Assembly: GCF_002119665.1 (NCBI RefSeq)
Contig: NZ_CP021111.1
Span: 1,364,001 to 1,428,000, forward strand
Source of the DNA: Bordetella genomosp. 13
Lineage (GTDB): Bacteria; Pseudomonadota; Gammaproteobacteria; Burkholderiales; Burkholderiaceae_B
DNA length: 64,000 bases
Direction: 5' to 3'
In this document: in pieces, positions 9,814 through 19,276 of the stretch
How positions within the stretch are numbered: position 1 is the stretch's first letter
How the letters are laid out: each line of letters opens with the position of its first letter
The notes under the pieces: model-generated
Databases searched by the model: none
Seen by the model: the letters and a program-made list of their open reading frames with translations, nothing else
Told to the model about the DNA's origin: nothing
Program-made: the position numbers and the translations under genes

Positions 9814-11377
9814 CGCCCGCCGGACGCGGCGTCTCCGCCGATCGGTAGCCGATACGAAAGCCGCCCCAATGCCGGCCGTTCACGTAGATGGGCGCCGACA
9901 GGTCATGCATGACTTCGCCCGTGTCGCGCTTGTAGGTTTGCAGCAGGAAGGGCCGGGTGTTGCTGCCGCAGCGCGATCCCGTGCGGTCGGTGAAGATGCG
10001 CTTGGTGCGGTTGTGCACCAGGTCGTGTTCGTAGTCGCCCGTGAGCGGCTGCGAGAACTTGCGGTTGTGCGTGGGAAAGTAGCCGCGGTCGTCCACCGCG
10101 CCCGCATACGCCAGCCACGGCATGTCCTCCAGCAGGCCTTCCTGGATCGGCGGCAGCGCCTGGTCGGTGTAGGCGTCGAAGGCGCTGGAGTGCTTGACGG
10201 GATCGGTGCCCGGGATCGGCACGTAGCGGCGGTCGAACAGCGCCGCCTCGGTGATGCGGCCTTCGGCGATGGCTCGTTCGAACAGTTCGCCCACGGCCCG
10301 CGCGGCGCGCTGGGCGGCTTCGCGCACCGGGTCGTGAGCGGTGCGCACGGCCAGCTCGGCCAGGACCGCCAGCAGCGTCTCGCCGCGTTCGCTCAGCTGC
10401 ATGGCCGACTGCGTGGCGCGCGGCAGTTCGGCGTGCGTGGCCACCATGCCGTCGCGGATGTGCGAGACGGCCTTGGAGATGGCCCGCGTGGTCGTCACGT
10501 GCTCGTGCGACGCGTCGGCGATCTGCTGGACCGCGTCCTGCGATACGCCGGCCGAGCGTTCGATGCCGCCCAGGAACCCGTGCACCCGCTGGACGTTCTG
10601 CGCGGCTTCCTGCACCTTGTGCGTCAAAGACGCCATGCCGCCGGCGGCGCGTTCGGCCTGCTCGGCGATCTCGCGCACCATGGCGCCGATGTCGTCGGTG
10701 GCTTCCTTGGTGCGCAGCGCCAGTTGACGCACTTCGCTGGCCACCACCGCGAACCCGCGGCCATGCTCGCCCGCGCGCGCCGCCTCGATGGCCGCGTTCA
10801 GCGCCAGCAGGTTGGTGCGCATGGCGATTTCGTTGATGGTGGCGGTGATGCCGTGGATGTGCCGGGACTTGTCCTGCAGGTCTTCCATCAGCGCGCTGGA
10901 CTGCTGCGCGTCCTGGCGCGCCTGGTCGATCAGGCGCCACCCCTGGTCGACCTCGGCCCGACCCGCCACGCTCTGTTCGCGCACCTCGGCGGCGATGCGC
11001 GAGGCCTCGGCGGCGCTCTGCGCGATCTGTTCGGTGCTCTGCGCGGTGTCGGCCGCGCGGGCCGCGATGTGCTCGGTGGCCTGCAGGTCGCGATCCACCT
11101 GTTTCTTGATGGCGTCGATGAAGTGCGAGGTCTCGGCCGCCCCGATGACGATATGGTCCACCTCGGCGCCGGCGCGCTCCAGCCGGTGGGTGTCGTCGCG
11201 GCGGCGGTATGGGTCCCACAGCCGCCAGGCCGCCAGCGCGGTGATGGCGGCAAGCGCCGCGGGCAGCAAGGCCTGCGGCGTGGCGGGTCCGGCCGCGGCG
11301 GCGACGATGACGCCGACCAGCGCGCAGGCAGCGCCCACGGCCAGGCTTCGGATGGTGCTATGGCCTATTGCTGTCAC
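9746..11377 (-). CDS. Methyl-accepting chemotaxis protein with C-terminal cytoplasmic sensor domain
   Basis: The 543-residue protein begins with two closely spaced membrane helices (about residues 11-30 and 36-55) and almost no periplasmic loop. The signalling domain follows at once, with its hairpin tip ([24 protein letters not shown]) at about residues 185-210. After it, residues 385-520 form a separate globular domain with conserved runs such as [19 protein letters not shown] and [11 protein letters not shown], which I know as the C-terminal domain of a subgroup of soluble-sensing receptors. The order is the reverse of the usual periplasmic-sensor receptor, so the stimulus is probably cytoplasmic. 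The start is GTG at 11377, preceded by a strong GGGAGGGG ribosome site. The last residues are a low-complexity Ala/Pro/Ser tail. Confidence 0.9.
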   Translation of the reverse strand: MTAIGHSTIRSLAVGAACALVGVIVAAAAGPATPQALLPAALAAITALAAWRLWDPYRRRDDTHRLERAGAEVDHIVIGAAETSHFIDAIKKQVDRDLQATEHIAARAADTAQSTEQIAQSAAEASRIAAEVREQSVAGRAEVDQGWRLIDQARQDAQQSSALMEDLQDKSRHIHGITATINEIAMRTNLLALNAAIEAARAGEHGRGFAVVASEVRQLALRTKEATDDIGAMVREIAEQAERAAGGMASLTHKVQEAAQNVQRVHGFLGGIERSAGVSQDAVQQIADASHEHVTTTRAISKAVSHIRDGMVATHAELPRATQSAMQLSERGETLLAVLAELAVRTAHDPVREAAQRAARAVGELFERAIAEGRITEAALFDRRYVPIPGTDPVKHSSAFDAYTDQALPPIQEGLLEDMPWLAYAGAVDDRGYFPTHNRKFSQPLTGDYEHDLVHNRTKRIFTDRTGSRCGSNTRPFLLQTYKRDTGEVMHDLSAPIYVNGRHWGGFRIGYRSAETPRPAGATLIAASPSAARAPASPGARSA

Positions 11378-11566
11378 TCGTACTCCCCTCCCAGGAACTT
11401 CGATCGCTGCAACAGGTGCGCGGCGCGAGGCCGCGTCTCGTTATACGGCGGCATGACGCATGCATGCATGCCGGGCCGCCGGGTGGAGGAGGTTTTATCG
11501 CAATTGCGAGGGCCGCGCCATTCGCGGTAATCCCGGCCTTGTTTTCGGTCCGGTCGCGTCCGCGTC

Positions 11567-12472
11567 CTAGCGCCGGGGTTCGGCCAGCGTTCCGTGGGGC
11601 AACCGGCTGCAGTGCGCGTGGATGTCGCCGGGCAGCGTGAACCATACCTGGTCGCGCTGCGGATGGTTCGCGATGTAGTGCAGGGCGCGGCGCAGCGCGC
11701 GCAGGCGATAGGGCTGGCCGACGATCATGGCGTGCAGTGCCAGGCTGAAGACCAGCGGCTGGCTTTCGCTTTGCAGCAGCATTTCCTCGAACTGGTCGAT
11801 GATGGCCTGGCTGAAGTCGTCGGGGCTTTGCTGGCGCACCAGCATCTGCGGCGAGTCGTTCAGTTCGAAGGGGTAGGGCACCGACATGATGCGGCCGCCG
11901 CGCGTCTTCATCCACAGGGGCTGGTCGTCGGCCGGCCAGTCCATCACGAACTCGAAGCCCGCCTCGTCCAGCAGGTCCAGCGTGACCGGCGTGACGGACA
12001 TCCATGGCGCCATCCAGCCGCGCGGCGCCTGGCCCCAGTGTTTCTCGATCTCGTCGCGCACCTCGGCGATGAAGCGGGCCTCGTCCCGTTCCCACATGCC
12101 GGCGTGGCGCTCCGCGTTGGTGCGGCCATGCGCGATGACCTCGTCCTTGCGCGCCTTGATCCGCTCGAGGATCTGGGGCGCATACTCGAAGAGGGTGGTG
12201 TTGATGAGGTGCGCGGCGGGAAGGCCCAGCTCGTCCAGCAGGCCGAAGATGCGCCAGATGCCTACGCGGTTTCCATAGTCGCTCCACGCGAAGGCGCGCT
12301 GGTCGATGCCCGGCAGCGGGACGGACAGCGAATGGGACAGGCCCGCGCCGAACGCGAAGTGCTCGATGTTCAGGCCGATGAAGAAGGCCAGCCGTTTGCC
12401 GTCCGGCCAGGAATAGGTCGGGCGTTCCGTTATCGGGCTGTAGGCATAGCGGTTGTGGTGCGGCAGCAGCAT
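11567..12472 (-). CDS. Polysaccharide deacetylase-family hydrolase (PuuE allantoinase-like subgroup)
   Basis: This 301-residue cytoplasmic protein has the NodB-type fold pattern: a strand ending in FIGLNIEHF, then INTTLFEYAPQI, then the AHGRTNAERH segment that replaces the usual HxxxH metal motif, and GWMAPWMS with LLDEAGFEFVMDW. This is the look of the PuuE-like amidohydrolase group rather than of chitin deacetylases. An earlier in-frame start exists, but the ATG at 12472 has an AAGGAG site six bases upstream, and the longer version would run through the promoter region. It is divergent from the molybdenum hydroxylase operon and shares the operator region at 12528-12540, so it may act on the same nitrogen-containing substrate; that is inference. 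Confidence 0.8.
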   Translation of the reverse strand: MLLPHHNRYAYSPITERPTYSWPDGKRLAFFIGLNIEHFAFGAGLSHSLSVPLPGIDQRAFAWSDYGNRVGIWRIFGLLDELGLPAAHLINTTLFEYAPQILERIKARKDEVIAHGRTNAERHAGMWERDEARFIAEVRDEIEKHWGQAPRGWMAPWMSVTPVTLDLLDEAGFEFVMDWPADDQPLWMKTRGGRIMSVPYPFELNDSPQMLVRQQSPDDFSQAIIDQFEEMLLQSESQPLVFSLALHAMIVGQPYRLRALRRALHYIANHPQRDQVWFTLPGDIHAHCSRLPHGTLAEPRR

Positions 12473-12518
12473 GAGGGCTCCTTGAGGCGAATGGCGGAAA
12501 ACACCGACGGGAAAGGGC

Positions 12519-12547
12519 TGCACAAGTGTACCAAAATTGGTTATTAT
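12519..12547 (+). promoter_or_regulatory. Promoter with island operator, copy 1 (GTACCAAAATTGG)
   Basis: The 13-base element at 12528-12540 contains the dyad CCAA-AA-TTGG. A -10-like TATTAT starts two bases after it (12542), and a TGCACA -35-like box lies 17 bases upstream of that (12519-12524). The element therefore fills the spacer of the promoter for the gene at 12585. The same element occurs upstream of four other island genes. Confidence 0.65.
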
Positions 12548-12584
12548 TCCAATACGTTGACATCCCGAACCGGATGGAGCCCAG

Positions 12585-13469
12585 ATGAAGCCCAGCAAGT
12601 TCACGTATTACGAGGCCACTTCGGTCGAGCAGGCAGTGATGATGCTCGCCGACGTGGCGCAGCACGATGGGCGCGTCATCGCTGGCGGCCAGACGCTGGT
12701 GCCCGCGATGGCCCTGCGTTTCGCACAGCCGGCGTATCTGGTCGACATCAACGGCGTCGCGTCGCTGCAAGAGCTGGCCGAACGCAACGGCCAGCTGGAA
12801 ATCGGCGCCTGCGTGCGGCATGCCGCCTTCCATGCGCCCGTCGCGGGCGGGCCGCTGGGCGCGCTGCTCAGCACGGTGGTGCGGCATATCGCGCACCTGC
12901 CCATCCGTACGCGCGGCACCTTCTGCGGCAGCATCGCCAATGCCGATCCGGCGTCGGAGTGGTGCCTGGTCAGCGTCACGCTGGACGCGACGTTCCAGGT
13001 GCGCAGCATGGCCGGATCGCGCGAGATTGCCGCATCCGATTTCTTCCTCGGCTACATGACCACCGCGCTGGCCGCCGACGAACTGCTGGTGTCCACGCGC
13101 CTGCCGCTGCTGTCGCCGGCCGTGAGTTTCGGATTCGAAGAGGTCAGCCGCCGCGCCGGCGATTTCGCGCAGGCGATGGCGCTGGCGGTGCTGGAGAACG
13201 AGCAGGGCGTCCTGCGCAACGTGCGCATCGGGTTGGGCGGCGTGGAAAGCACGCCGCGCCGGATCGCGGCTGCCGAGGCGATCCTCGAAGGACAGGCGGC
13301 CACGCCCGCCCTGATCGAGGCCGCGGCGCGCGCGGCCGGCGACGACGTCGTGCCGCTGGACATTACCGAAGACGGGCAGCGCTACCGCCGGCATCTCACG
13401 CAGACGGTGGTGCGCCGCGCGCTGGCAAAGGCATGCGCGCCGGCCGACCGCCCGCATACGCAAGGATGA
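12585..13469 (+). CDS. Molybdenum hydroxylase FAD-binding subunit (CoxM-like)
   Basis: This 294-residue protein has the two FAD-binding signatures of the family: AGGQTLVPAMALR near residue 32 and TRGTFCGSIANADPASEW near residue 110. It carries electrons from the 2Fe-2S subunit to the outside acceptor in CO-dehydrogenase/xanthine-dehydrogenase-type enzymes. The ATG at 12585 lies 44 bases after operator copy 1, and the next gene starts four bases after its stop. It is the first gene of a plus-strand operon that appears to run to 22125. Confidence 0.93.
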   Translation: MKPSKFTYYEATSVEQAVMMLADVAQHDGRVIAGGQTLVPAMALRFAQPAYLVDINGVASLQELAERNGQLEIGACVRHAAFHAPVAGGPLGALLSTVVRHIAHLPIRTRGTFCGSIANADPASEWCLVSVTLDATFQVRSMAGSREIAASDFFLGYMTTALAADELLVSTRLPLLSPAVSFGFEEVSRRAGDFAQAMALAVLENEQGVLRNVRIGLGGVESTPRRIAAAEAILEGQAATPALIEAAARAAGDDVVPLDITEDGQRYRRHLTQTVVRRALAKACAPADRPHTQG

Positions 13470-13473
13470 ATGC

Positions 13474-13968
13474 ATGGACCAGATCGACATTTCGCTCAGC
13501 GTGAACGACGAGACCTTCGACCTGCGCGTCGAGCCCAGGCGCAACCTGGCGGACGCGCTGCGCGAGGACTGCGGCCTGACCGGCACGCATATCGGCTGCG
13601 AGCACGGCGTGTGCGGCGCCTGTACCGTGCTGGTCGACGGCGAGCCGGTGCGCGCATGCCTGATGTTCGCGGTGCAGGCCCAGGGCAAGCGCGTCCGCAC
13701 GGTCGAAGGCATGGCCTGCGCCGAGCGCCTGCATCCGCTGCAGCAGGCCTTCGTCGACCAGCATGCCTTGCAGTGCGGCTTTTGCACGCCCGGTTTCCTG
13801 ATGCTGGCGCAGGGCATCCTCGAACGCAATCCCGACATCGGCGACGACGAGATCGTAGATGCCCTGTCGTCGAACCTGTGCCGGTGCACGGGATACCGCA
13901 ACATCATCGCGGCCGTGAAGCAGGCGCGCGAGACCATGAAGGGGGCAGCGTCCAATGAGCCCGCTTGA
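13474..13968 (+). CDS. Molybdenum hydroxylase [2Fe-2S] subunit (CoxS-like)
   Basis: This 164-residue protein has the two cluster motifs of the family: GCEHGVCGACTV with a following cysteine for the plant-type cluster, then CGFCTPGF and CRCTGY for the second cluster. It passes electrons between the molybdenum centre and FAD. Its length is normal for the family. It overlaps the large-subunit gene by 14 bases, as is usual in cox-type operons. Confidence 0.95.
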   Translation: MDQIDISLSVNDETFDLRVEPRRNLADALREDCGLTGTHIGCEHGVCGACTVLVDGEPVRACLMFAVQAQGKRVRTVEGMACAERLHPLQQAFVDQHALQCGFCTPGFLMLAQGILERNPDIGDDEIVDALSSNLCRCTGYRNIIAAVKQARETMKGAASNEPA

Positions 13969-16372
13969 GATCGAGGCGCCCGCCGGCGATGTCTCCACGC
14001 CCGTCGATCCGGCCGACGCCGTGATCGGCAAGTCGGTCACGCGGCTGGAGGATCGCGCGCTGGTTCGCGGCGAAGGCTGCTTTGCCGCCGACGTCAACTT
14101 TCCCAGGCAGCTGCACATGCGGATCGTGCGCTCGCAGGTGCCCCATGGCCGCGTGCTGGCCGTGGATGCCGAAGCGGCGCGCCGCATGCCGGGCGTCATC
14201 GCGGTCTGGAGCGGGCAGGACGTCGCCGATATTCCGCCCATTCCGTTTCGCGCGACCAAGGTGCAGGGGCTGGAACCCTACTGCCAGCCCATTCTGGCGC
14301 AAAGCCACGTGCGCTACGCCGGCGAGCCGGTTGCCGCCGTGTTCGCCACGGATCCCTACATCGCCGAAGACGCGGCCGCGCTGGTCGAGATGCGCATCGA
14401 GACCTTGCCGCCGCTGATGGACGCGCGTGACGAGCCGCAGGAGTTCTTGCCGGGTCTCAGCACCGAGCCCACGGTGATCCGCAAGGGCTACGGAGACGTC
14501 GAGTCGGCCTTCAGCGCCGCGTGGGCGCAGGTGGACCTCGCCCTGTCCGTCGGCCGCCACAGCGGCGTGCCGCTGGAGTGCCGCGGGGCGGTGGCGCGCT
14601 ACGACGCCTCGCGCGACGTGCTGGAGATGCACGGCGCGGCCAAGAAGTCGCACTGGAACCGCGACGAGATGGCGAAGATGCTGGGCCGCTCGCCAGCCAG
14701 CGTGCACCTGTACGAGGGGCACGTCGGCGGAGGCTTCGGCGTGCGCGGCGAACTCTATCCCGAAGACGTCCTGGTGTGCCTGGCCGCGCTGCGCCTGCGG
14801 CGGCCGGTCAAGTGGATCGAGGACCGGCGCGAGAACCTGCTGGCCACCAATCACTCCCGCGAGCAGTATCACTACATCAGCGCGGCCATCGACAGCGACG
14901 GCCGCATCCTGGGCATCCGCAACCGCTTCTATCACAGCCAGGGCGGCTACGTGCGTACGCACGGACCCCGCGTGGCCGACATGTCGGCCGGCCTGCTGCT
15001 GGGACCCTACCGCGTCCCCGCCTACGAAGTCGCGGGCCATTACCGCCTGACGAACAAGACGCCCGCCGCCACTTATCGCGCTCCGGGTCGCTACGAGACC
15101 ACCTTCGTGCGCGAGCGCCTGATGGATGCCATCGCGCAGAAGGCGGGCATCGACCCGATCACCGTCCGGCGCCGCAACCTCATCGACAAGACCGAGATGC
15201 CCTATGAGCGTCCCCTGGACGCGCTGGGCGTCGACGTGCTGCTCGATTCGGGCGATTACGCGGGCCTGCTGGACAAGACATTGGCCCGCGTGGGCTGGGA
15301 CGGCGTGCGCGCAGACCTGGCGCGTCGCCGCGCCGCGGGCGAATGCGTCGGCATGGGCCTGGCCATGTTCGTGGAGAAGTCCGGGCTGGGTCCGTCCGAC
15401 GTGGTTCGCCTGACGGTGGATCGCAGCGGCTGCGTGGAACTGGTCACGGGAGCCGGATCGGTGGGGCAGGGCATGGAAACCGCGCTGGCGCAGATCTGCG
15501 CCCACGAACTCGGGGTCGACTACCAGACCATACGGGTCGTGAAAGGGCGCACCGACCAGATCGAGTTCGGCAACGGCGCGCACGCGTCGCGCGTGACGGT
15601 CATGTCCGGCTCGGCCACGCAGATCGCCGCGCGCAAGGTGCGCGCCAAGGCGCTGGACGTGGCTTCGAAACTGCTGGGCGTGGCGCCGGATGCGCTGCAC
15701 GTGCGCCACGGCGTCGTGCGTCCGCGCGGCGATCCCGATGCGGCGGGGGTCACGCTGGCTCAGGTGGCCTCGTATCTGCATCCCAGCCAGAAGACCAGCG
15801 AGGGGCATGCTCCGGGCCTGTCGGCCGAAGGCTGGTTCTACAGCGAGCACATGAACTACCCGTATGGCATCCACGTGGCCCAGGTACGTCTGGACGAGGG
15901 CACGGGCATCGTGCACATCGAGAAATACCTGGTGTCCTATGACGTCGGCCGCGCGGTCAATCCGAAGATGATCGAAGGCCAGATCGTGGGTGGCCTGGCG
16001 CAGGGACTGGGCGGCGCGCTGTACGAGCAATTCAATTACGACGCCGCGGGCCAGCCGCTGTCGACCACCTTTGCCGATTACCTGATGGTGACGGCGCACG
16101 AGATGCCGCCGGTGGACGTGATGATCACCGAAGACGCGCCCAGCCCGCTGAATCCGCTGGGCCTGAAGGGTGCGGGCGAAGGCGGCACGAATGCGGCCGG
16201 CGCGGCCATCGCGGCGGCCGTCGACGATGCGCTGGGCATGCCCGGCGCCATCGACCGGCTGCCCGTGTTGCCGGAGGACGTGCTGCGGCACCTGTCGACG
16301 CGTACGTCTCCCCAGCCCGATCCGCATGCATCCGACACAGGCGGCATGCCCGATTCCGCGAAAGGACCATGA
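13955..16372 (+). CDS. Molybdenum hydroxylase large (molybdopterin) subunit, CoxL-like form II
   Basis: The 805-residue protein carries VGGGFGVRGE (about residue 258), the active-site loop TYRAPGRYE and a C-terminal GLKGAGEGG whose glutamate is the catalytic base of the family. The loop reads YRAPGR, not the AYRCSFR of genuine CO dehydrogenase, so the enzyme should hydroxylate an organic substrate such as an aldehyde or a nitrogen heterocycle rather than CO. The first 25 or so residues are an extension before the usual start (VIGKSVTRLED). It forms a heterotrimer with the two preceding products. The substrate cannot be read from the sequence. Confidence 0.93.
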   Translation: MSPLEIEAPAGDVSTPVDPADAVIGKSVTRLEDRALVRGEGCFAADVNFPRQLHMRIVRSQVPHGRVLAVDAEAARRMPGVIAVWSGQDVADIPPIPFRATKVQGLEPYCQPILAQSHVRYAGEPVAAVFATDPYIAEDAAALVEMRIETLPPLMDARDEPQEFLPGLSTEPTVIRKGYGDVESAFSAAWAQVDLALSVGRHSGVPLECRGAVARYDASRDVLEMHGAAKKSHWNRDEMAKMLGRSPASVHLYEGHVGGGFGVRGELYPEDVLVCLAALRLRRPVKWIEDRRENLLATNHSREQYHYISAAIDSDGRILGIRNRFYHSQGGYVRTHGPRVADMSAGLLLGPYRVPAYEVAGHYRLTNKTPAATYRAPGRYETTFVRERLMDAIAQKAGIDPITVRRRNLIDKTEMPYERPLDALGVDVLLDSGDYAGLLDKTLARVGWDGVRADLARRRAAGECVGMGLAMFVEKSGLGPSDVVRLTVDRSGCVELVTGAGSVGQGMETALAQICAHELGVDYQTIRVVKGRTDQIEFGNGAHASRVTVMSGSATQIAARKVRAKALDVASKLLGVAPDALHVRHGVVRPRGDPDAAGVTLAQVASYLHPSQKTSEGHAPGLSAEGWFYSEHMNYPYGIHVAQVRLDEGTGIVHIEKYLVSYDVGRAVNPKMIEGQIVGGLAQGLGGALYEQFNYDAAGQPLSTTFADYLMVTAHEMPPVDVMITEDAPSPLNPLGLKGAGEGGTNAAGAAIAAAVDDALGMPGAIDRLPVLPEDVLRHLSTRTSPQPDPHASDTGGMPDSAKGP

Positions 16373-17145
16373 TGCAATTCACGAACAGTTTCGAGGTCTC
16401 GCTGCCGCCCGAGGAAGCCTGGCCGCTGTTGATGGACATACCCGTGATCGTTCCGTGCATGCCCGGCGCGGAGCTCGTCGAGCGCACGGACGATCGCAAC
16501 TTCAAGGGCAGGATATCGGTCCGGCTGGGACCGGTCGGCCTGGTCTTCGTGTGCGACGCGCGCTTCGTCGAGGTCGACGATGCGGCGCGCCGTGCGCGCG
16601 TCGAGGCCGCGGGCGCCGACGCCAAGGGACGCGGCAACGCCCAGGCCGAGATCGCCTTCCATTGCCAGCCCTCGGCCGTGGGTTCGAAGATCATGATCAC
16701 CACCGACCTGGCCCTGTCCGGCGCGGTGGCGCAGTACGGCCGCGGAGCGGGCCTGATCCAGAACGTCGCGAACCAGATCATCGCCCAGTTCGCGCGCAAT
16801 CTGGAAACGCGCATCGGGCAGATCAAGGCGCATGCCGCACAGGCGGAGGCGGCGCCGTCCCCCGAGCCGACTCCCCAGCCGCAGCCTGATGCCGCCCGCT
16901 TCACTGCCGGCGGCGGCGCCGACGCGTATGTACAGGGATATCGCGAGGGCTACGGCGCCGGCTTCACGGCCGGGCACGCGGCGGGCCTGGCGGCCGCGGC
17001 CGCGTTGTACAGGGCGGGACGCCCCGTGCCGGCGCCCGGCGAGCTGCCGCCGCTGCCGCCCGCGAAGCCCATCGGCGGCATTTCCCTCATCTTTTCCTCG
17101 CTATGGGCGACGGTGCGCGGCTGGTTCGGCGGCCGGGCATCCTGA
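16369..17145 (+). CDS. CoxG-like SRPBCC protein with C-terminal tail
   Basis: The first 150 residues match the CoxG/SRPBCC fold (FTNSFEVSLPPEEAWPLLMDIP, then CMPGAELVE), found with most cox-type operons and implicated in membrane attachment or maturation of the enzyme. After a Pro/Gln linker the protein ends in a Gly/Ala/Tyr segment (YVQGYREGYGAGFTAGHAAG) and a hydrophobic stretch ISLIFSSLWATVRGWF, which could anchor it to the membrane. The gene overlaps the large-subunit stop by four bases. A second ATG directly follows the first, so the start may be 16369 or 16372. Confidence 0.85.
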   Translation: MMQFTNSFEVSLPPEEAWPLLMDIPVIVPCMPGAELVERTDDRNFKGRISVRLGPVGLVFVCDARFVEVDDAARRARVEAAGADAKGRGNAQAEIAFHCQPSAVGSKIMITTDLALSGAVAQYGRGAGLIQNVANQIIAQFARNLETRIGQIKAHAAQAEAAPSPEPTPQPQPDAARFTAGGGADAYVQGYREGYGAGFTAGHAAGLAAAAALYRAGRPVPAPGELPPLPPAKPIGGISLIFSSLWATVRGWFGGRAS

Positions 17146-17159
17146 TCTAGGAGTTTCAA

Positions 17160-18842
17160 GTGTCTATCCAGAAAAACACCGTGCTGACCATGCTCAGCGC
17201 GGAGGAAATCAACGCCTACTATGCGTCGGGCCACTGGCGCGACGAGACCATCTACGCCAGCGCGTCGGCCCAGGCGCGCGCGCGGCCGGACAGCTACGCG
17301 ATCCGTGATGGCGCCGTGCGCCTGTCGTATGCGCAGCTGATTGCCTGCGCCGACGCGCTGGCCGCGCGGCTGCGCGATGCCGGTGTGCGGCCGGGACAGC
17401 GCGTGGGCCTGTGGACCGCCAGTCGCGTCGAGACCGCCATCGTGTGGCTGGCGTGCTCGCGCAACGGGTACACCTGCTGCCCGTCGCTGCATCGCGACCA
17501 TACCGTGGCCGACGTCCACGCCTTGATGACGCGCGTGCGCGCCGCGGCCTTCATCGGACAGCGAGGCTGGGGCGCGGATGCCGCGCGCCGCGACATCTTC
17601 GAGTCCCTGAAGGACATGGCCGGTTTGAAGCTCGCCATCGAGCTGGACGGCGGCCAGGCGCAGGCCGACCTGCTGGCGCCGCGCGACGGCGGCGCGGCGA
17701 CGGGCGCCGCGGGCGACATCTCGCAAGATCCCAACCGTGTCGTGTACCTGGCCTTCACCTCTGGCACCACGGGGGAACCGAAGGGCGTGATGCACAGCGA
17801 CAACACGCTGCTGGCCAACGCGCGGGCGATTGCCAAGGACTGGCGCTTCGGTCCCGAGTCGGTGCTCTACACGATGAGTCCGCTCAGTCACAACCTGGGC
17901 CTGGGCGCCATGATCAGCGCCTTCGCCACCGGCGCGGAACTGGTGGTGCATGACCTGCCGCGCGGCGCGAGCCTGGTCGACCGGCTGGTGGAGACCGGCG
18001 CCACGTTCCTGTTCGGCGTGCCGACCCACGCCATCGACATCCTGAACGAGCTGCGTACGCGCGGGCTGAAGAGGCTGGGCCGCCTCGAAGGTTTCCGGGT
18101 GTCGGGCGCGGCGGCGCCTCGCGACGTGGTCGCGGGGCTGATCGAACATGGCGTCATGCCCCAGAGCGGATATGGCATGACCGAGGCGTGCTCGCACCAC
18201 TACACGCTGCCCACGGATTCCCCCGACAAGATCATCGGCACCTCCGGCCGCGCCTGCCCGGGCTACGAGGTGCGCATCTGGTCCACCGAGGATCCCGACC
18301 GCGAAATGCCGGCCGGCGAGATCGGCCAGATCGGCGGGCGCGGCGCCAGCCTGATGCTGGGCTACTTCGACAACCAGCAGGCCACCGAAGAGTCATTCAA
18401 TTCGCACGGCTGGTTCATGACCGGCGACCTGGGCAAGCTCACCGAGGACGGCTATCTGCTCATCACCGGCCGCAAGAAAGACCTGATCATCCGCGGCGGG
18501 CACAACATCTATCCGGCTCGCATCGAGAACCTGGCCATGCAGCATCCCGCCGTGGCGCGCGCCGCGGTGCTGCCCGTGCCGGATGCGCGCCTGGGCGAGA
18601 AGGTGTGCCTGGCGGTGATGTACAAGCCGGGCCAGACCAGCACCGCCGAAGCGCTGCTGGCGCACCTGGACGAGTCGGGCCTGTCGCGCTACGACATGCC
18701 GGAGTATTTCGTGGCCCTGGACGAGATCCCGCTGACGGCCAGCGGCAAGATATTCAAGCGCGGCCTGGCGGACGACGTGCAGGCCGGGCGCCTCGAGGTC
18801 GCGCCGGTGCGTTATACGCCTGCCGCCGCGGTGGCGTCGTGA
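17160..18842 (+). CDS. AMP-dependent acyl-CoA ligase
   Basis: The 560-residue enzyme has the adenylate-forming core motifs FTSGTTGEPKGVMHS (near residue 200), QSGYGMTEA, WFMTGDLG and LTASGKIFKR near the end, with the catalytic lysine in the last. It resembles the cyclohexanecarboxylate- and benzoate-type ligases of aromatic catabolism more than fatty-acid ligases, but the acid is unknown. The start is GTG at 17160, with AGGAG seven bases upstream. Its stop overlaps the GTG of the thioesterase gene (GTGA). In context it activates an acid produced by the island's oxidative steps. Confidence 0.9.
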   Translation: MSIQKNTVLTMLSAEEINAYYASGHWRDETIYASASAQARARPDSYAIRDGAVRLSYAQLIACADALAARLRDAGVRPGQRVGLWTASRVETAIVWLACSRNGYTCCPSLHRDHTVADVHALMTRVRAAAFIGQRGWGADAARRDIFESLKDMAGLKLAIELDGGQAQADLLAPRDGGAATGAAGDISQDPNRVVYLAFTSGTTGEPKGVMHSDNTLLANARAIAKDWRFGPESVLYTMSPLSHNLGLGAMISAFATGAELVVHDLPRGASLVDRLVETGATFLFGVPTHAIDILNELRTRGLKRLGRLEGFRVSGAAAPRDVVAGLIEHGVMPQSGYGMTEACSHHYTLPTDSPDKIIGTSGRACPGYEVRIWSTEDPDREMPAGEIGQIGGRGASLMLGYFDNQQATEESFNSHGWFMTGDLGKLTEDGYLLITGRKKDLIIRGGHNIYPARIENLAMQHPAVARAAVLPVPDARLGEKVCLAVMYKPGQTSTAEALLAHLDESGLSRYDMPEYFVALDEIPLTASGKIFKRGLADDVQAGRLEVAPVRYTPAAAVAS

Positions 18843-19276
18843 CGGCCTCGGACGACGCGCTGGCGCGCCTGCGGCACGAGCTGGCCCATCCGCCGTTCCA
18901 TGCCGTGCTGCGGCCCGAGGCCGTGTCGGCCGATGCGGCCAGCGGAACGGTGGTGATCCGGCTGCCATACCAGCCGGCGTTCGGCCGGGCGGCCGGCAGT
19001 CCGGGCATCCACGGCGGCGTGATCGCCGCATTGATCGACCTGGCCGGACACGCGGCCGTGGCGGTGCAGATCGGCCGCATGGCGCCCACCATCGACCTGC
19101 GCATCGACTACCTGCGTCCCGCGCCGCCTCAGGACCTGACGGCGACCGCCCGCACGCTCAAGGTGGGCCGGGCAGTGGCCCGCGTGGACATCGAGATCCG
19201 CGACGCCGACGGCAAACTGGCCGCCGCCGGCCGCGGCACGTTCAGCAGTCTGGATTCCAGCACCCAGGGGGAATGA
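18839..19276 (+). CDS. PaaI-type hotdog thioesterase
   Basis: This 145-residue protein has the hotdog signature HGGVIAALIDLAGHAA, followed by TIDLRIDYLRPA, as in PaaI/YbgC-type aryl-CoA thioesterases. Such enzymes rescue CoA from dead-end thioesters in aromatic catabolism. The start is a GTG overlapping the ligase stop by four bases; the stop overlaps the next gene's start by four bases. A ligase-thioesterase pair this tightly coupled suggests they handle the same CoA ester. Confidence 0.85.
   Translation: MTASDDALARLRHELAHPPFHAVLRPEAVSADAASGTVVIRLPYQPAFGRAAGSPGIHGGVIAALIDLAGHAAVAVQIGRMAPTIDLRIDYLRPAPPQDLTATARTLKVGRAVARVDIEIRDADGKLAAAGRGTFSSLDSSTQGE

Noticed and set aside
11459..11471. GCATGCATGCATG-type run upstream of the chemoreceptor gene
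   Set aside because: Short tetranucleotide repeat outside the reading frame and too few units to suggest phase variation.
12472..12604. 44-codon upstream extension of the deacetylase-family gene
   Set aside because: It would cover the promoter and operator region, and the ATG at 12472 has its own AAGGAG site.
13904..16327. An 807-codon open frame antisense to the CoxL-like gene
   Set aside because: Shadow of the large-subunit gene, which has all family motifs.
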